Positions 52,382-62,231 are shown, counted from the first letter of the stretch. The stretch is 64,000 bases of DNA from Bog-375 sp049587755 (GCA_049587755.1 JBAVEN010000086.1:1-64000); one strand, 5' to 3'. Notes: a model not told the origin generated them from the sequence alone. Numbers and translations: made by a program.

Positions 52382-54360
52382 ACTTCATTTTCCTTCCGGT
52401 GGCGGACTGCGCCGAACCAGAGGTAAGCGCACAGGCCGAGGAACATGAGGCCGGAGACGCACTGTGAAACCAGATCGTTTCCGTAGAAAGGCGTGTGGAT
52501 CCAAGCCTCGGTGTAGCCGGGGATGAGGCGGCAGGCTGCGCCGAATACGCCGCCCAGGGCGCCGCCAGCCATCAGGCCGCTGGCGATCACGACGCCGCGC
52601 TCGCGCGCCGTAGCGTCGCGCTTCGACATCAAGTGGGCGAGGAAACCGCCGACCAGCGCCGGCGTGTTGAGCTCGAGCGGAAGGTACATGCCGAGGGCGA
52701 AAATCAGCGCCGGGATGCCGAGCATTTCCATCGAGAGCGCAATTGCCGCGCCGGCGCCGAACAGTAGGTACGCCACCGGCTGCCGGCTCATGAAGCCTTG
52801 GACGAGCGCTTTCATGATCGAGGCTTGCGGGGAAGGCAGAACCACGCGCGGGTCGCCGGGCACCGCTTCGCCGAACTGGAATGCGCGGGCCAGCATCACG
52901 ATGGTGAGCCCAACGGCCACCGAGGCCGCCAGCACGCCGAGGAACTTCACTTTCTCCTGCGCCGCCGGAGTGGAACCGAGCCAATAGCCCACTTTGAAAT
53001 CGGTGATGGCCTGGCCGGAAACCGAAAGGGCGGTGCACACCATTCCGGCCAGCGCCATGACGAAGAACATGCCGGTGGTGCCGGAGAGGCCGAAGCGCAG
53101 CAGCACAATCGACGAAATGATGATGGTGAGCATGGTCATGCCGGAAACCGGATTGCGTGCTACCGTGGCGATGGCGTTGGCGGCCACGCTGGTGAAGAAG
53201 AAGGAGAACACTACCGCCAACAGCACGCCGATGAGGATTACGGCGGGCGCGGACGATAGCGTGCCGAGCAGAACGCCGACGGCGACGGCGCCCACGATCA
53301 CGCCGACGAGGACGGTCATCACCGGTACGTCGCGGTCGGTGCGCTCGCCGGTTGCGCTTTCGCCTTTACGGAACGTGCGCGCGGCCACGCCGAACGAGCC
53401 GGCCACAATGCGAATGGATTTGATGATGCCGAAAATGCCGGCCGTGGCGATGGCGCCCACGCCCACGAAGCGCACGTAGCCGCGGAAAATCTCCGTAGCC
53501 GTCATCCGGGCGATGGGGATGGTGGCCGGATAGACGGCGGTGGTGTGCTCGCGGCCGATCATCCACACCAGCGGCACCAGCACCAGGTTGGAGAGCACGC
53601 CGCCGGCGCACAGGATCATCGAGCTGCGCAGGCCCATCACGTAGCCCAGGCCGAGAATAAAGCCGATGGCGTCGAAGCTGACGGCGACTTTGGCGCGCTC
53701 CGACAGCATGCGCAGCGCGGGCACGAATTGAAAGTCGAGATATTCCTTCCACACTTGGAAGGTGGTTACCAGAAAATCGTAGACGCCGGCAATGGCGGTG
53801 GCTTCGAGCAGCAGCCTGGCCTGCGATCCGCCCTTTTCGCCGGTGACCAGCACCTCGGTGATGGCGGTGGCTTCCGGGTAGGGGAACAGGCCGTGCATGT
53901 CGCGCACGAAGTAACGGCGCAGCGGGATCAGGAAGAGGACGCCCAGGCAGCCGCCGGCCACACAGATGCAGATGCTTTGCAGCGGGCGCGGAGCGAGATT
54001 GAGAATGTAAAGGGCCGGCACAGTGAACACAGCGCCGGCCACCACCGAGCCGGCGACGCCGCCAATGCCGGTGACGATCACGTTTTCAAGAACAGTGGAC
54101 CGGCGCCGGTAGACGCGCGCCAAGCCGATGGCAAGGATGGAAATCGGGATGGCTGCTTCCATCACCTGGCCGACCTTCAGGCCTGAGTACGCCGAAGCCA
54201 CGGTGAACACCACGCAAAGAAAAATGCCCCAGCCAATCGAGCGGGCCGTAAGTTCGGGGAGTCTCTCGGCCGCGGATACGGGCGGCTGGTATCGCTCGCC
54301 TGGAGCCAGAGGCGTGTAGGCGTTGGAAGGTAGTTGTTTCGGCAGCGCGGCAGTTGCCAT
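52378..54360 (-). CDS. OPT-family oligopeptide transporter
   Basis: 660-residue inner-membrane protein with about 14-16 hydrophobic segments. N-terminal SIGWGIFLCVVFTVASAYSG, the motif PYPEATAITEVLVTGEKGG after the fourth segment, and RNPVSGMTML in the second half fit bacterial OPT proteins (secondary, proton-driven import of oligopeptides or metal chelates). It forms an operon with the metallopeptidase gene 3' of it (ATGA overlap). Another possibility is siderophore/metal-peptide uptake. Confidence 0.93.
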   Translation of the reverse strand: MATAALPKQLPSNAYTPLAPGERYQPPVSAAERLPELTARSIGWGIFLCVVFTVASAYSGLKVGQVMEAAIPISILAIGLARVYRRRSTVLENVIVTGIGGVAGSVVAGAVFTVPALYILNLAPRPLQSICICVAGGCLGVLFLIPLRRYFVRDMHGLFPYPEATAITEVLVTGEKGGSQARLLLEATAIAGVYDFLVTTFQVWKEYLDFQFVPALRMLSERAKVAVSFDAIGFILGLGYVMGLRSSMILCAGGVLSNLVLVPLVWMIGREHTTAVYPATIPIARMTATEIFRGYVRFVGVGAIATAGIFGIIKSIRIVAGSFGVAARTFRKGESATGERTDRDVPVMTVLVGVIVGAVAVGVLLGTLSSAPAVILIGVLLAVVFSFFFTSVAANAIATVARNPVSGMTMLTIIISSIVLLRFGLSGTTGMFFVMALAGMVCTALSVSGQAITDFKVGYWLGSTPAAQEKVKFLGVLAASVAVGLTIVMLARAFQFGEAVPGDPRVVLPSPQASIMKALVQGFMSRQPVAYLLFGAGAAIALSMEMLGIPALIFALGMYLPLELNTPALVGGFLAHLMSKRDATARERGVVIASGLMAGGALGGVFGAACRLIPGYTEAWIHTPFYGNDLVSQCVSGLMFLGLCAYLWFGAVRHRKENEV

Positions 54361-54498
54361 GAGTCAGCCTTGAGGAGGTGTAGTGAACCCGTATGCTACT
54401 ACACTTCATCGGAAAGGGCCGATTTGGGCAGACCCTGCCCAAAGTTCACCGGTCACAAAGAATTCAGGGTGTGTTTTCAGACAGTTTCTGCCCGAATT

Positions 54499-54693
54499 CT
54501 ACTTCGCCGCTTCGGGGCGCGGCTGCCGATCCGGCGAGTCGGGGACCAGGACGCGGACGACATGGTTACGGATGTCCGAGATATATACCTTTCCAGCGGC
54601 GTCCACGGCCACGCTTGCGGGTTGGTTCAACGGCGAGCTGGCAGCCGGACCATCGTCACCGGAGTAACCCTGCGTTCCGTTGCCCCGATTACT
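54499..54693 (-). pseudogene. NHL-repeat remnant in +1 frame downstream of the NHL gene
   Basis: Read on the minus strand, the stretch encodes GNGTQGYSGDDGPAASSPLN then QPASVAVDAAGKVYISDIRN HVVRVLVPDS and a stop, i.e. a complete extra NHL blade and C-terminus. It is in a different frame from the adjacent gene, whose own end (NGNQVIRVLVPEV) is the same blade boundary. This looks like a truncated or recombined longer propeller. No start of its own. Confidence 0.65.
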
Positions 54694-55282
54694 TCGTTAT
54701 CAAAGGGCGCCGCCGGGCACGCACCTCGGGGACCAGGACGCGGATCACCTGGTTACCGTTGTCCGCGAAGTAGACGCCGCCCTCCGCGTCCACGGCCACG
54801 CCCTGCGCGAAGCCCAACTCCGCGCTGGTGGCCGGGCCGTTGTCGCCTGAGTAACCGGATGACCCATTTCCGGCAAAGGTGGTGATGACGCCGTTCGAGA
54901 CCTTGCGGATCCGGTTGTTGCCGGTGTCCGCGATGTAGACGTTACCGGCGGCATCCGCAGCCACGCCGCCCACTTGGTTCAACTCCGCGCTGGTGGCCGG
55001 GCCGCCATCGCCGGAGCGGCCCTGGGTTCCGTTTCCAGCGAACCGCGTCAGCCGGCCGGTGGCGGCATCGACGCGGAAAACCACGTTCCATACGTCCGCC
55101 GAAAAGCACGCATTGCCGGCGCCATCCACGGCAACGCCCACGGAACCGGGCGTGAGACGCACGGACGCTGCGGGAACGTTATTCAGCACGCCGCCGCCGG
55201 CGAAAGCGCGTACGGTGTAGTTTTGCCCCTGCGCAGAGGCGCAAAGAAACAGAATTAAGGAGAACGGTGTTAGCAGCCGCAT
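54689..55282 (-). CDS. secreted NHL-repeat beta-propeller, possibly truncated
   Basis: 197 residues from the ATG at 55282, which follows GGAGGATC by 8 bases. Signal peptide (LTPFSLILFLCASAQGQ) then NHL blades: GNGTQGRSGDGGPATSAELN, VGGVAADAAGNVYIADTGNN, FAGNGSSGYSGDNGPATSAE. Only about three blades; a closed propeller needs five or more. An extra blade lies in another frame right behind the stop, so the gene is probably a 3'-truncated version of a longer propeller. Confidence 0.8.
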   Translation of the reverse strand: MRLLTPFSLILFLCASAQGQNYTVRAFAGGGVLNNVPAASVRLTPGSVGVAVDGAGNACFSADVWNVVFRVDAATGRLTRFAGNGTQGRSGDGGPATSAELNQVGGVAADAAGNVYIADTGNNRIRKVSNGVITTFAGNGSSGYSGDNGPATSAELGFAQGVAVDAEGGVYFADNGNQVIRVLVPEVRARRRPLITK

Positions 55283-55733
55283 AAAAAGATCCTCCGAATT
55301 TGTTCTCATCAGAATTACCGTTCGGGCCTGCTGGCCCATCAGCAACTAGTGTAGACGCCCAACTGGCGCACCCTGTTACCGGGCGCGACGCCCGGGAATG
55401 CGATCCGCTTCCAGGTCCATCTTCGAGCGCCCTCCATTACAGACAGTGTGACTCGATTGCGCACTAGGTCAATGGTTCGCTGGTGGCCATTTCGAGTCAC
55501 TGACGTTGAAGCGTTCGAATATCGGGAAGCCCTTCTCCGGGTTCGCGGATGCGGGCCGGCGCAGGGCGCGCGCGGCCAACAGCCGGCCGCAACCCCACTT
55601 TCAGGTTGATAAGGGCCGCCTCGGCGCCGCGAGCTTGCTAAATGCAACATTCCCTTAATCAATTCGTCATTGAACCGGCTACGTTAAACGCCTATAATCC
55701 ATAGATCGAGGTTGAAAGAGGAGGTTTTCGCGC
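55283..55733. other. divergent intergenic region before the second Oar-like receptor
   Basis: 451 bases, no gene. Contains the promoter at 55670-55698. Sequence around 55356-55395 contains short inverted segments (GGGCG/CGCCC) but no T-run. Confidence 0.45.
55670..55698 (+). promoter_or_regulatory. sigma-70 promoter of the Oar-like receptor
   Basis: TTGAAC (55670-55675), 17-bp spacer, TATAAT (55693-55698); expected start near 55705 and a leader of ~30 nt ending with GAGGAGG before the ATG at 55734. This is the strongest promoter match in the window. Confidence 0.75.
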
Positions 55734-58700
55734 ATGAAAGTGAAAGCATTCGCGATCTCTGCGCTCACGCTTGCCCTGTGCCTTTCGTCGCCCGGGTTTG
55801 CGCAGTCTTCCGGCGGTGTGGCCGGCATCTCCGGTGTTGTCCGGGATGCGAGCGGTTCCGCAGTGCCCAACGCGAGGGTCGTGATCTCGACCAAGGGCCA
55901 GGGCATTGCCCGTTCCCTGGTGACCAACGATGCTGGCATTTTTGCGGCTCAGGCCCTGATCCCCGGGCCGGGTTACAAGGTCACGGTGGCGGCTCCCGGG
56001 TTTAACACTTACGAAGCGGACAATCTGGCACTGGCGGTTGGCCAGAACCTGGATCTGAACATTTCTTTGGCGGTCGGTTCGAGCGTTACCCAGGTGGAGG
56101 TGACAGCCACGGCTAGCATGGTGGACGACACCAAGTCGGACGTCTCGACGGTCATCGACAACCGGGATATCCAGAATCTGCCCATCAACGGACGGCGCGT
56201 GGACTCGTTCGTGCTGTTGACGCCCGGCGTGTCGAACGATGCCACCTTCGGCCTGCTGACTTTCCGTGGCGTAGCCGGGAACAACTCGTTCCTGCTGGAC
56301 GGCAATGACAATACCGAGCAGTTCTACGACGAAAACGCCGGGCGGACCCGCATTCAATCGCAGCTCTCGCAGGATGCGGTACAGGAGTTCCAGGTGGTTT
56401 CCGACGATTTTTCCGCCGAGTATGGGCGCGCCATGGGCGGTGTGGTCAACACCGTGACCAAGAACGGCAGCAACGAGCTGCACGGTACCGGATTCTACTA
56501 CTTCCGCAGCACCGGGTTCGACGCCCGTGACACCTTCGCCGCCTTCAATCCATCGGAGAAACGCGTTGAAGGAGGCGCCAGCCTGGGCGGCCCGATCGTC
56601 AAGAACAAGCTGTTCTACTTTATCAACTTCGATCTCACATACCGCAAGTTTCCGATGGTCGATAGCTACGTTCAGTCTGGCGTGGTCAATCCGGCGACGC
56701 AGACCTGGGTGGGTTGCGGCGCTCCCGCTACCCCCGCGCAGTGCAGCGCTATCAACGCACTGCTGCCGCGCTTCTACGGGCAGATTCCACGCACTGACGA
56801 CAACGATCTCGGTTTCGGAAGGTTGGACTACCACCTGAACGATCAAAACACCGTTACGGCGGAGTTCAACTTTCTGCGCTGGTGGTCGCCGAACGGGATT
56901 CAGACTGGCCTCAGCTCCACGACGGGCGCAGCCATTACCGGCAACGGCGACGATTCGGTGCGCGTTCGCAACGGCGTACTCCGCTGGACCTTCGTCCCCA
57001 ATAGCAGCTTCCTGAACATCTTCCATTTCGGCCTCGACACGGACCGTCAGGCCGATTCCTACGACCAGGCGGAATTGGGCAGCGGACTGGGTTACCTGGA
57101 CGTCTCGGTGGGCGGCGTGCAACTCGGGTCGGCCACTTATCTGCCGCGTGTGGAACCGAGTGAGACCCGGTACGAATTCTCCGATGACGCCACTTTGGTG
57201 AAGGGCCGCCACGCGATCAAGTTCGGCTTCGGCTTCTACACCACCGAGGATTACAACTACTACATCAGCAACGCGTTCGGTTCCTATACGTATACCAATC
57301 CGACGAATTTCGCCCTCGACTACAGCGGCAACACCGCGGGATTGAAGAGTTGGTCTGGCTATTCGCAGACCTTCGGCAACCCGGTGGCGGATTACCGGAT
57401 TAACGAACTGGCCTGGTACGTGCTGGATCAATGGAAGGTCTCGCCGAAATTCACGGTGAATCTCGGTGTCCGCTGGGATAAATCGCTCAGCATGAACTTC
57501 CCGGTCACCAACCCGGCGTGGCCGGAGACCGGCTCCATTCACACACCGAGCACCAACTTCGCGCCGCGTGTCGGACTGTCGTACCGGCTGGATGACAAGA
57601 CGGTGCTGCGCGGAGGATTCGGCATTTTCTATGCCCGCCTGATCGGTGGACTGATCGACAATCTCTGGACCACCAACGGCATCTACCAAATTGCGGATTC
57701 GCTGAGCGGAACCAGCTCGCCGCAACTCGCCGCGGGGCCGGTATTTCCCAATGTTCTGGCCTCGGCTCCCGCCGGCGCCAGCGTTTCCGCCTCCACGATC
57801 CAGTTTGCGGATCCGAATCTGAAGGCGCCTCGTTCCCTGCAGGGCAATATCACCGTCGAGCGGCAAATCACCCAGGACATGTTGTTGAGCGTTTCCGGCA
57901 TGTGGAGCCGCGGCGAGCACTTGCTGAGCTCCGTGGATTTGAATGCCCCGCTTCCCACTACCAATTTCACCTACGCGGTCGACAACGCGAGCGGCAGCCC
58001 AGCCGGCACGTTCACCTCGCCGCTCTACCTGAACCCACGTCCGAATACTGCTTTCGGCGCGGTCTATGAGACCACCAACGGCATCGACAGCTATTACGAC
58101 GGCTTGGCTGTCACGGTGACCAAGAGCATGAAGCATGGTCTGCAGGCGCTGGCCTCGTACACCTGGTCGCACGAGATCGACGATGGCCAGGAGCAGGCGA
58201 CCAACGCGATCTACTTCAGCAGCTTCGGCTCGATGACCTACAACGGCAACAACTCGTTCGAGCGCGGCAACGGCTGGCTGGATCAGCGGCACCGGCTGGT
58301 ACTCTCGTTTGTCTGGTCGCCGACGGTCACGCATTCCACCAGCGCTTTTGCCAAGTACGTCCTGAACAACTGGCAGCTTTCCGCCATCACTACGCTGGCG
58401 TCCGGGCGTCCCTACGGCAGCCCGACCATCCGCGTCAGTACCGGGTTGAGCACGTGCAAGAATGGGGCGACGAGCAATTGCATCCCGGGCTCATACGGGC
58501 TGATTTCGACCAGCACCATCGACGGGTTCTCCGGCGGTAACACGCGTGTTCCGTTCCTGCCGGTGAACAGCATTCTCACGCCGGCCTCATATCGCACCGA
58601 CGCACGGCTCAGCAAGGCCATCCCGATCATGATCAAAGACCGGCAAACGATGTTGTCGCTGAACTTCGAAGCGTTCAACGTCAGCAACTCGTGGTCGCCG

Positions 58701-58850
58701 ACCGCGATGACGACACAGGAGTATCTCGAGAGCAGCGCAGGAGTGCTCACGTTGAGTCCGTCCGCTTATGGAATTGGTTCAGCCGATGGCGGCTTCCCGG
58801 ACGGAACGCAGGCGCGCCGCTTGCAGGTGAGTGTGCGTTTCAGCTTCTAA
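55734..58850 (+). CDS. Oar-like TonB-dependent receptor
   Basis: 1038 residues. Signal peptide (ISALTLALCLSSPGFAQ), CarboxypepD_reg-like N-terminal domain (GVVRDASGSAVPNARVVIST), plug domain (QNLPINGRRVDSFVLLTPGV; FSAEYGRAMGGVVNTVTKNG) and a long barrel ending ARRLQVSVRFSF, the typical final strand. Same family as the receptor at 26274-29738 but only partly similar. A strong promoter, AGGAGG site and terminator suggest a well-expressed single-gene unit. Substrate unknown; likely polysaccharide or peptide-derived. No adjacent SusD or other partner. Confidence 0.96.
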   Translation: MKVKAFAISALTLALCLSSPGFAQSSGGVAGISGVVRDASGSAVPNARVVISTKGQGIARSLVTNDAGIFAAQALIPGPGYKVTVAAPGFNTYEADNLALAVGQNLDLNISLAVGSSVTQVEVTATASMVDDTKSDVSTVIDNRDIQNLPINGRRVDSFVLLTPGVSNDATFGLLTFRGVAGNNSFLLDGNDNTEQFYDENAGRTRIQSQLSQDAVQEFQVVSDDFSAEYGRAMGGVVNTVTKNGSNELHGTGFYYFRSTGFDARDTFAAFNPSEKRVEGGASLGGPIVKNKLFYFINFDLTYRKFPMVDSYVQSGVVNPATQTWVGCGAPATPAQCSAINALLPRFYGQIPRTDDNDLGFGRLDYHLNDQNTVTAEFNFLRWWSPNGIQTGLSSTTGAAITGNGDDSVRVRNGVLRWTFVPNSSFLNIFHFGLDTDRQADSYDQAELGSGLGYLDVSVGGVQLGSATYLPRVEPSETRYEFSDDATLVKGRHAIKFGFGFYTTEDYNYYISNAFGSYTYTNPTNFALDYSGNTAGLKSWSGYSQTFGNPVADYRINELAWYVLDQWKVSPKFTVNLGVRWDKSLSMNFPVTNPAWPETGSIHTPSTNFAPRVGLSYRLDDKTVLRGGFGIFYARLIGGLIDNLWTTNGIYQIADSLSGTSSPQLAAGPVFPNVLASAPAGASVSASTIQFADPNLKAPRSLQGNITVERQITQDMLLSVSGMWSRGEHLLSSVDLNAPLPTTNFTYAVDNASGSPAGTFTSPLYLNPRPNTAFGAVYETTNGIDSYYDGLAVTVTKSMKHGLQALASYTWSHEIDDGQEQATNAIYFSSFGSMTYNGNNSFERGNGWLDQRHRLVLSFVWSPTVTHSTSAFAKYVLNNWQLSAITTLASGRPYGSPTIRVSTGLSTCKNGATSNCIPGSYGLISTSTIDGFSGGNTRVPFLPVNSILTPASYRTDARLSKAIPIMIKDRQTMLSLNFEAFNVSNSWSPTAMTTQEYLESSAGVLTLSPSAYGIGSADGGFPDGTQARRLQVSVRFSF

Positions 58851-58879
58851 GGCCCCCAAAAGGCATTTGTAGTGGACCT

Positions 58880-58920
58880 GGCGGCCGGTGGGATTCGCTC
58901 CGGCCGCCTTTCTTTATTTA
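58880..58920 (+). terminator. intrinsic terminator of the Oar-like receptor gene
   Basis: GGCGGCCGG (58880-58888) pairs perfectly with CCGGCCGCC (58900-58908), followed by TTTCTTTATTT. Thirty bases after the stop codon. Confidence 0.9.
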
Positions 58921-58950
58921 TGGGCGCGGCGGTTGCGGAAACCTGCTCTT

Positions 58951-59094
58951 GGAGGTAACAGCACCTCCTTTAGGTGGGACCTAGGGGGACGCGGAAATGA
59001 CTAATTCTGCCGGCGGTTCGGAGTGGGCCGTGGCATCAGAAACTCCGATTGAATTCCGGTGACGCCCCCTCGGATGCGGGTATCCGCAACCGAG
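58951..59094 (+). promoter_or_regulatory. structured leader candidate upstream of nrdJ
   Basis: GGAGGT (58951-58956) can pair with ACCTCC (58963-58968), while CACCT (58962-58966) can pair with AGGTG (58972-58976), so two hairpins are mutually exclusive. Further on CTCGG-AT-GCGG-GTAT-CCGC-AA-CCGAG (59069-59094) is a good stem-loop. Could be regulatory RNA; no known riboswitch fits. Confidence 0.3.
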
Positions 59095-59105
59095 GAAAGT
59101 GTACG

Positions 59106-59136
59106 TTGCCTGTAACCATAACACCCTTCATATAGA
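59106..59136 (+). promoter_or_regulatory. weak promoter candidate for nrdJ
   Basis: TTGCCT (59106-59111) and TATAGA (59131-59136) with a long 19-bp spacer, about 80 nt before the ATG. If used, the structures at 58951-59094 would lie upstream of the transcript and be DNA-level signals. Confidence 0.3.
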
Positions 59137-59217
59137 TAAAATCCTTGCTTTCCCACTACATCTTGGGGCACTATTACGAGTGCGTTCTTTCAGCAGGAAT
59201 CCCGAAGGAGATGGAAG

Positions 59218-62037
59218 ATGGGACAGCTTAGCGTGGGCTTGAGTGCGAAAATGGAATCATTGGAGACTCACAGCACCCAACCAACCAAGACCGGGGTATC
59301 GTTCCCCCGCTTCTTTACCGCCAGGCTTGAGCCCGGCAGGACCCCTTATGACGAGCTACGCTGGGAGACCCGCACGGCCTCAATCGGCAACGACAAAGGG
59401 TCGGTGATTTTCGAGCAGCGCGATGTGGAAGTGCCGGCCGACTGGTCGCAGACGGCGACCAACATTGTGGCCAGCAAATATTTTCACGGCAAATTGGGGT
59501 CGCCGGAGCGCGAAACCAGCGTGGTCCAGTTGGTGGAGCGGGTGGTGAACACCATCGCCGGCTGGGGCAAGAAAGACGGATATTTTCGCAGCGCAGAGGA
59601 CGGCGAGAACTTCCGCGCCGAGCTGGCGCACCTGATGCTCACGCAGAAGGCCTGCTTCAATTCGCCGGTGTGGTTCAATGTCGGCGTGAAAGAGGCGCGC
59701 GGCTACGGTTGGGTGTATGACGCCGCGGCCGGGCGCATCAAGAAACTGGAATCCGGCGCGGTGCGGCCGCAGTGCTCTGCCTGCTTCATCGTTTCGGTCA
59801 AGGATTCGCTGGAATCGATTCTCGATCTGGCCAAGACCGAAGGGATGCTGTTTAAGTGGGGCTCGGGCACGGGGACGAACCTTTCGGCGCTGCGCGAGGA
59901 AGACGCCGTGCTTTCCGGCGGCGGGCGAGCCAGCGGGCCGCTCTCCTTTATGAAAGGTTTCGACGCGTTCGCCGGCGTCATCAAATCCGGCGGCAAAACG
60001 CGCCGCGCGGCCAAAATGGTGATTCTCAATACGGACCATCCCGACATCGAGAAATTCATTTGGTGCAAGGCGAAGGAAGAAAAGAAAGCTTACACGCTGG
60101 TGGAGGCCGGCTACGATGCTTCGCTCGATGGCGAAGCGTACAGCTCGATTTTTTTCCAGAACGCCAACAACTCGGTGCGCGCCACCGACGATTTCATGCG
60201 CGCAGCGCAAGAGGACGGCGAATGGTGGACCAAGCACGTGTTCAGCGGCCAGCCGAGGGACCGCTACAAGGCGCGCGACCTGCTGCGCCAGATTGCCGAG
60301 GCCACGCACCAGTGCGGCGACCCCGGTATGCAATTCGATACCACCGTCAACCGCTGGCACCCGTGCAAGAACACGGCACGCATCAACGCTTCCAACCCGT
60401 GCTCGGAATACATGTTCCTGGACGATTCGGCTTGCAACCTCTCGTCGCTGAACCTGATGAAATTCGTCGGTCCGGACGGGCAATTTGACGTCGAAGCATT
60501 CCGGCATGCGGTGGATACGATGATCCTGGCGCAGGAAATCATCGTCGATAATGCCAGCTACCCCACCGAGAAGATCGGCGAGAATTCGCACCGTTTCCGC
60601 CCGCTGGGCCTTGGCTACGCCAACCTGGGCGCGCTGCTGATGTCGATGGGCGTGCCTTACGACAGCGACCAGGGGCGCGACACGGCGGCGATCATCACGG
60701 CGGTGATGTGCGGGCAGGCTTATCTGACCAGCTCGCGGGTGGCTGAGGCGGTGGGGCCGTTCGCCGGCTACCGGGAGAACGAGCAGCCGTTCCTGGAAGT
60801 GGTCCGCATGCACCGCGATTCGGTGGACCGGGTGAGGCGGGCGAACATTCCGGCCGCCTTGTACGAAGGCGCGCGGCAGTGCTGGGACGACGCTCACCAA
60901 GCCGGGCAGCGCCACGGCTACCGCAACGCGCAAGTCACGGTGATTGCGCCCACCGGAACCATCGGGTTCATGATGGATTGCGATACGACCGGCATTGAGC
61001 CGGACCTGGCGCTCATCAAGTACAAGAAACTGGTGGGCGGCGGCGTCATCAAGATCGTCAACAACACGGTGCCGCAGGCCCTGATCAAGCTCGGCTATTC
61101 GCCGGCGCAGGTGGAGAAGATAGTCAGCCACATCGATTCCACCGGCACCATCGAAGGCGCGCCCGACCTGAAGCCCGAGCACCTGGCGGTGTTCGATTGC
61201 AGCTTCCGGCCGCAGAACGGGACACGGTCGATCCATTACATGGGCCATGTGCGGATGATGGCGGCGGTGCAGCCGTTCATCTCCGGCGCCATTTCGAAGA
61301 CCATCAACATGCCCGAGGAATCCACGGTGGAGGACGTCATGAACGCCTACACCGAAAGCTGGAAGCTGGGGCTGAAGGCGGTGGCCATTTACCGCGACAA
61401 TTCCAAGCGCGTGCAGCCGCTCAGCTCGGGCTCGGGCAAGACCGAAAAAAGGGCTGCGGTTACGGCCTCCGCCGCGGCGCCGGCGGAGAAGGTGGTTTAC
61501 CGGCCAGTGCGGCGCAAGCTGCCGGACGAGCGGCGCTCGATCACGCACAAGTTTTCGATTGGCGGCCATGAAGGCTACATCACGGTCGGCATGTACGACG
61601 ATGGCTCACCAGGGGAACTCTTCATCACCATGGCGAAGGAAGGCTCGACCATTTCCGGGTTGATGGACGCCTTCGCCACCGCGGTCAGCTTCAACCTGCA
61701 ATACGGAGTGCCACTGAAGTTCCTGGTCGATAAATTCGCCCACCTGCGGTTCGAGCCGAGCGGCTGGACCGGCAACCCGCAGGTGCCGTACGCCAAGTCG
61801 ATCATGGATTACATATTCCGCTGGCTGGGCGCCAAGTTCCTGGGGCCGGAGTACGCGGTCACGGAAGTTGGCGAAACCCCGAACCTGCGGCCCACCGAGC
61901 CGGACCCGCAGCAGCAACTGCCCTTCGCGCCGGTGAGCGCCGACGCCCCGCTGTGCGCCGAATGCGGTTCCATCATGACGCGCAACGGAAGCTGCTACAA
62001 GTGCGGCAATTGCGGCGGCACCAGCGGCTGCAGCTAG
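59218..62037 (+). CDS. nrdJ: adenosylcobalamin-dependent (class II) ribonucleoside reductase
   Basis: Makes dNTPs from ribonucleotides using B12; 939 residues without an intein. Visible active-site residues follow class II enzymes: redox Cys189 (SACFI), radical Cys395 in NPCSE with Glu397, and the second redox Cys406 (DDSACNLSSLN); GTIGFMMDCDTTGIEPD and the phosphate-binding region follow. C-terminal zinc/thioredoxin-like cysteines: CAECGSIMTRNGSCYKCGNC. Start at 59218 with GAAGGAGATGGAAG before it. The oxygen-independent enzyme fits soil with varying oxygen. A B12-receptor-like gene follows. Confidence 0.97.
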   Translation: MGQLSVGLSAKMESLETHSTQPTKTGVSFPRFFTARLEPGRTPYDELRWETRTASIGNDKGSVIFEQRDVEVPADWSQTATNIVASKYFHGKLGSPERETSVVQLVERVVNTIAGWGKKDGYFRSAEDGENFRAELAHLMLTQKACFNSPVWFNVGVKEARGYGWVYDAAAGRIKKLESGAVRPQCSACFIVSVKDSLESILDLAKTEGMLFKWGSGTGTNLSALREEDAVLSGGGRASGPLSFMKGFDAFAGVIKSGGKTRRAAKMVILNTDHPDIEKFIWCKAKEEKKAYTLVEAGYDASLDGEAYSSIFFQNANNSVRATDDFMRAAQEDGEWWTKHVFSGQPRDRYKARDLLRQIAEATHQCGDPGMQFDTTVNRWHPCKNTARINASNPCSEYMFLDDSACNLSSLNLMKFVGPDGQFDVEAFRHAVDTMILAQEIIVDNASYPTEKIGENSHRFRPLGLGYANLGALLMSMGVPYDSDQGRDTAAIITAVMCGQAYLTSSRVAEAVGPFAGYRENEQPFLEVVRMHRDSVDRVRRANIPAALYEGARQCWDDAHQAGQRHGYRNAQVTVIAPTGTIGFMMDCDTTGIEPDLALIKYKKLVGGGVIKIVNNTVPQALIKLGYSPAQVEKIVSHIDSTGTIEGAPDLKPEHLAVFDCSFRPQNGTRSIHYMGHVRMMAAVQPFISGAISKTINMPEESTVEDVMNAYTESWKLGLKAVAIYRDNSKRVQPLSSGSGKTEKRAAVTASAAAPAEKVVYRPVRRKLPDERRSITHKFSIGGHEGYITVGMYDDGSPGELFITMAKEGSTISGLMDAFATAVSFNLQYGVPLKFLVDKFAHLRFEPSGWTGNPQVPYAKSIMDYIFRWLGAKFLGPEYAVTEVGETPNLRPTEPDPQQQLPFAPVSADAPLCAECGSIMTRNGSCYKCGNCGGTSGCS

Positions 62038-62091
62038 GCTGGTTCTGCCAGCCCTGGGGCGACGCATCGAGTTTTCAGTGGGAGAATCGCA

Positions 62092-62126
62092 CACCCGGTC
62101 CGCACGTCGGGCCGGGTGCTTTTTTC
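62092..62126 (+). terminator. intrinsic terminator of nrdJ
   Basis: CACCCGG (62092-62098) pairs with CCGGGTG (62112-62118), then CTTTTTTC. About 55 bases after the nrdJ stop. Confidence 0.9.
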
Positions 62127-62231
62127 GTGGGCGGACCCGCGGGCCGGCGAGGCTGTCGGTAATCGTAAAGGCGTCACCCGCCAGAGGTGGTATTCACCAA
62201 CATCACGCGGCGGCAGGCCTGGAGCCAGAGT

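Noticed and set aside
55692..58334. Very long minus-strand open frame (880 codons) antisense to the Oar-like receptor
   Set aside because: A mirror of GC-rich codon bias; product has no recognisable domain and the plus-strand receptor is unmistakable. Same for 59380-61569 (antisense to nrdJ) and 62430-63716.
58990..59100. Cobalamin riboswitch before the B12-dependent nrdJ
   Set aside because: A segment with GAATTCCGGTGACGCC looked suggestive, but the B12 box and the required helix order are absent.
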